This document shows, piece after piece, positions 7,073-7,467 of a DNA stretch of 7,467 nucleotides. Made by a program: the position numbers and the translations under genes. The notes beneath the pieces were generated by a model. The model did not search any database. It was not told the DNA's origin and saw only the letters and a program-made list of their open reading frames with translations. The stretch comes from Streptococcus sp. UBA6071. Lineage in GTDB: Bacteria > Bacillota > Bacilli > Lactobacillales > Streptococcaceae. The stretch's first letter is position 1. Every line of letters begins with the position of its first letter. The DNA lies in NCBI GenBank assembly GCA_002436115.1, contig DIXV01000029.1, positions 6,363 to 13,829 of the forward strand. Direction: 5' to 3'.

Positions 7073-7467
7073 TTGGCAAAAGAAATTGTTATTATTGGTG
7101 CCGGTTTTGCAGGTGTTTCTGCAGCTAGAAGTCTAGCAAAGAAATTTAAGAAAGACCAAGATGTCAACATCACTTTGATTGACAAAAATTCTTTCCATAC
7201 CTACATGACTGAGTTGCATGAAGTTGCTGGTGGCCGTGTAGAAGCAGACGCCATCAAGTATGACTTACAACGTATTTTTAAAAAATATCCAAAAGTTCAG
7301 TTGGTAACTGATAAGGTCCTCAGTGTTGACTATGACAAGAAGGAAGTACTTGCTGAACACCAGACTCTCAAATTTGACTACCTACTTTTGGCAATGGGTG
7401 GTGAGGCCAACGACTTCGGTACCCCAGGTGTTAAAGAACACGCCTTTACGCTCTGGTCAATTGAAGC
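7073..7467 (+). CDS. ndh2: Type II NADH dehydrogenase, EET-type Ndh2 (partial, first 131 codons)
   Basis: Single-subunit FAD enzyme at the inner face of the membrane that passes electrons from NADH to a quinone without pumping protons. The N-terminus is a Rossmann FAD-binding fold: IVIIGAGFAGVSAAR with GxGxxG at residues 9, 11 and 14, then LIDKN with the ribose-binding acidic residue at the end of strand 2. FHTYMTELHEVAGGRVEAD corresponds to the conserved NxHxYxTELHE block of the family, and MGGEANDFGTPGVKEHAFT to the next conserved strand. These blocks resemble the Listeria/Lactobacillus EET Ndh2 more than ordinary Ndh. The start is TTG at 7073, chosen because AAGGAGG ends 6 nt upstream and no in-frame ATG or GTG gives the Rossmann strand. 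The gene runs off the right edge, so the quinone and membrane-anchoring C-terminus is not seen. Confidence 0.88.
   Translation, partial: MAKEIVIIGAGFAGVSAARSLAKKFKKDQDVNITLIDKNSFHTYMTELHEVAGGRVEADAIKYDLQRIFKKYPKVQLVTDKVLSVDYDKKEVLAEHQTLKFDYLLLAMGGEANDFGTPGVKEHAFTLWSIE

Noticed and set aside
1..7467. CRISPR array, tRNA, rRNA or prophage genes
   Set aside because: No regularly spaced repeats, cloverleaf-like sequence or phage genes were seen on either strand.

Overview
The window looks like chromosomal DNA from a low-GC lactic Firmicute, most likely a Streptococcus. I base this on strong AAGGAGG-type ribosome binding sites, tightly overlapping biosynthetic genes, a T-box leader in front of a short-form HisG/HisZ histidine operon, and a fermenter-type Ndh2/Gx-transporter pair. 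No rRNA or housekeeping marker is present, so the species is left open.

Left two thirds (1-5389, minus strand): a compact histidine biosynthesis operon read right to left, hisC-hisZ-hisG-hisD-hisB-hisH-hisA. Neighbouring genes overlap by 1 to 23 nt or are 1 nt apart, and hisA runs off the left edge. The set covers PRPP/ATP condensation (HisG with regulatory HisZ), later ring and chain steps (HisA, HisH, HisB), transamination (HisC) and final oxidation to histidine (HisD). hisF, hisI/hisE and a histidinol-phosphate phosphatase are not in the window; hisF and hisI are expected beyond the left edge.

Control region (5390-5694, minus strand): a sigma-A type promoter followed by a T-box leader of about 250 nt. 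It has an apical Stem I hairpin, a His specifier codon (CAC), downstream hairpins, a T-box bulge and competing antiterminator and terminator structures. The operon is therefore expected to be read through when tRNA-His is uncharged.

Middle (5695-6370): no intact gene. About 125 nt upstream of the his promoter is not explained. Next comes a decayed IS256/mutator-type transposase remnant on the minus strand, with five in-frame stops and a large internal deletion, then a perfect 13-bp terminator hairpin.

Right end (6371-7467): two divergent genes. A six-helix Gx-transporter protein (EetB-like, PF07456-type) is on the minus strand. A type II NADH dehydrogenase of the flavin-based extracellular electron transfer (EET) type starts at a TTG codon on the plus strand and runs off the right edge. 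The 156-nt gap between them holds two divergent promoters and a candidate Rex (NADH-responsive repressor) site overlapping the ndh2 -35 element. This may be the edge of an EET locus, the least ordinary part of the window.
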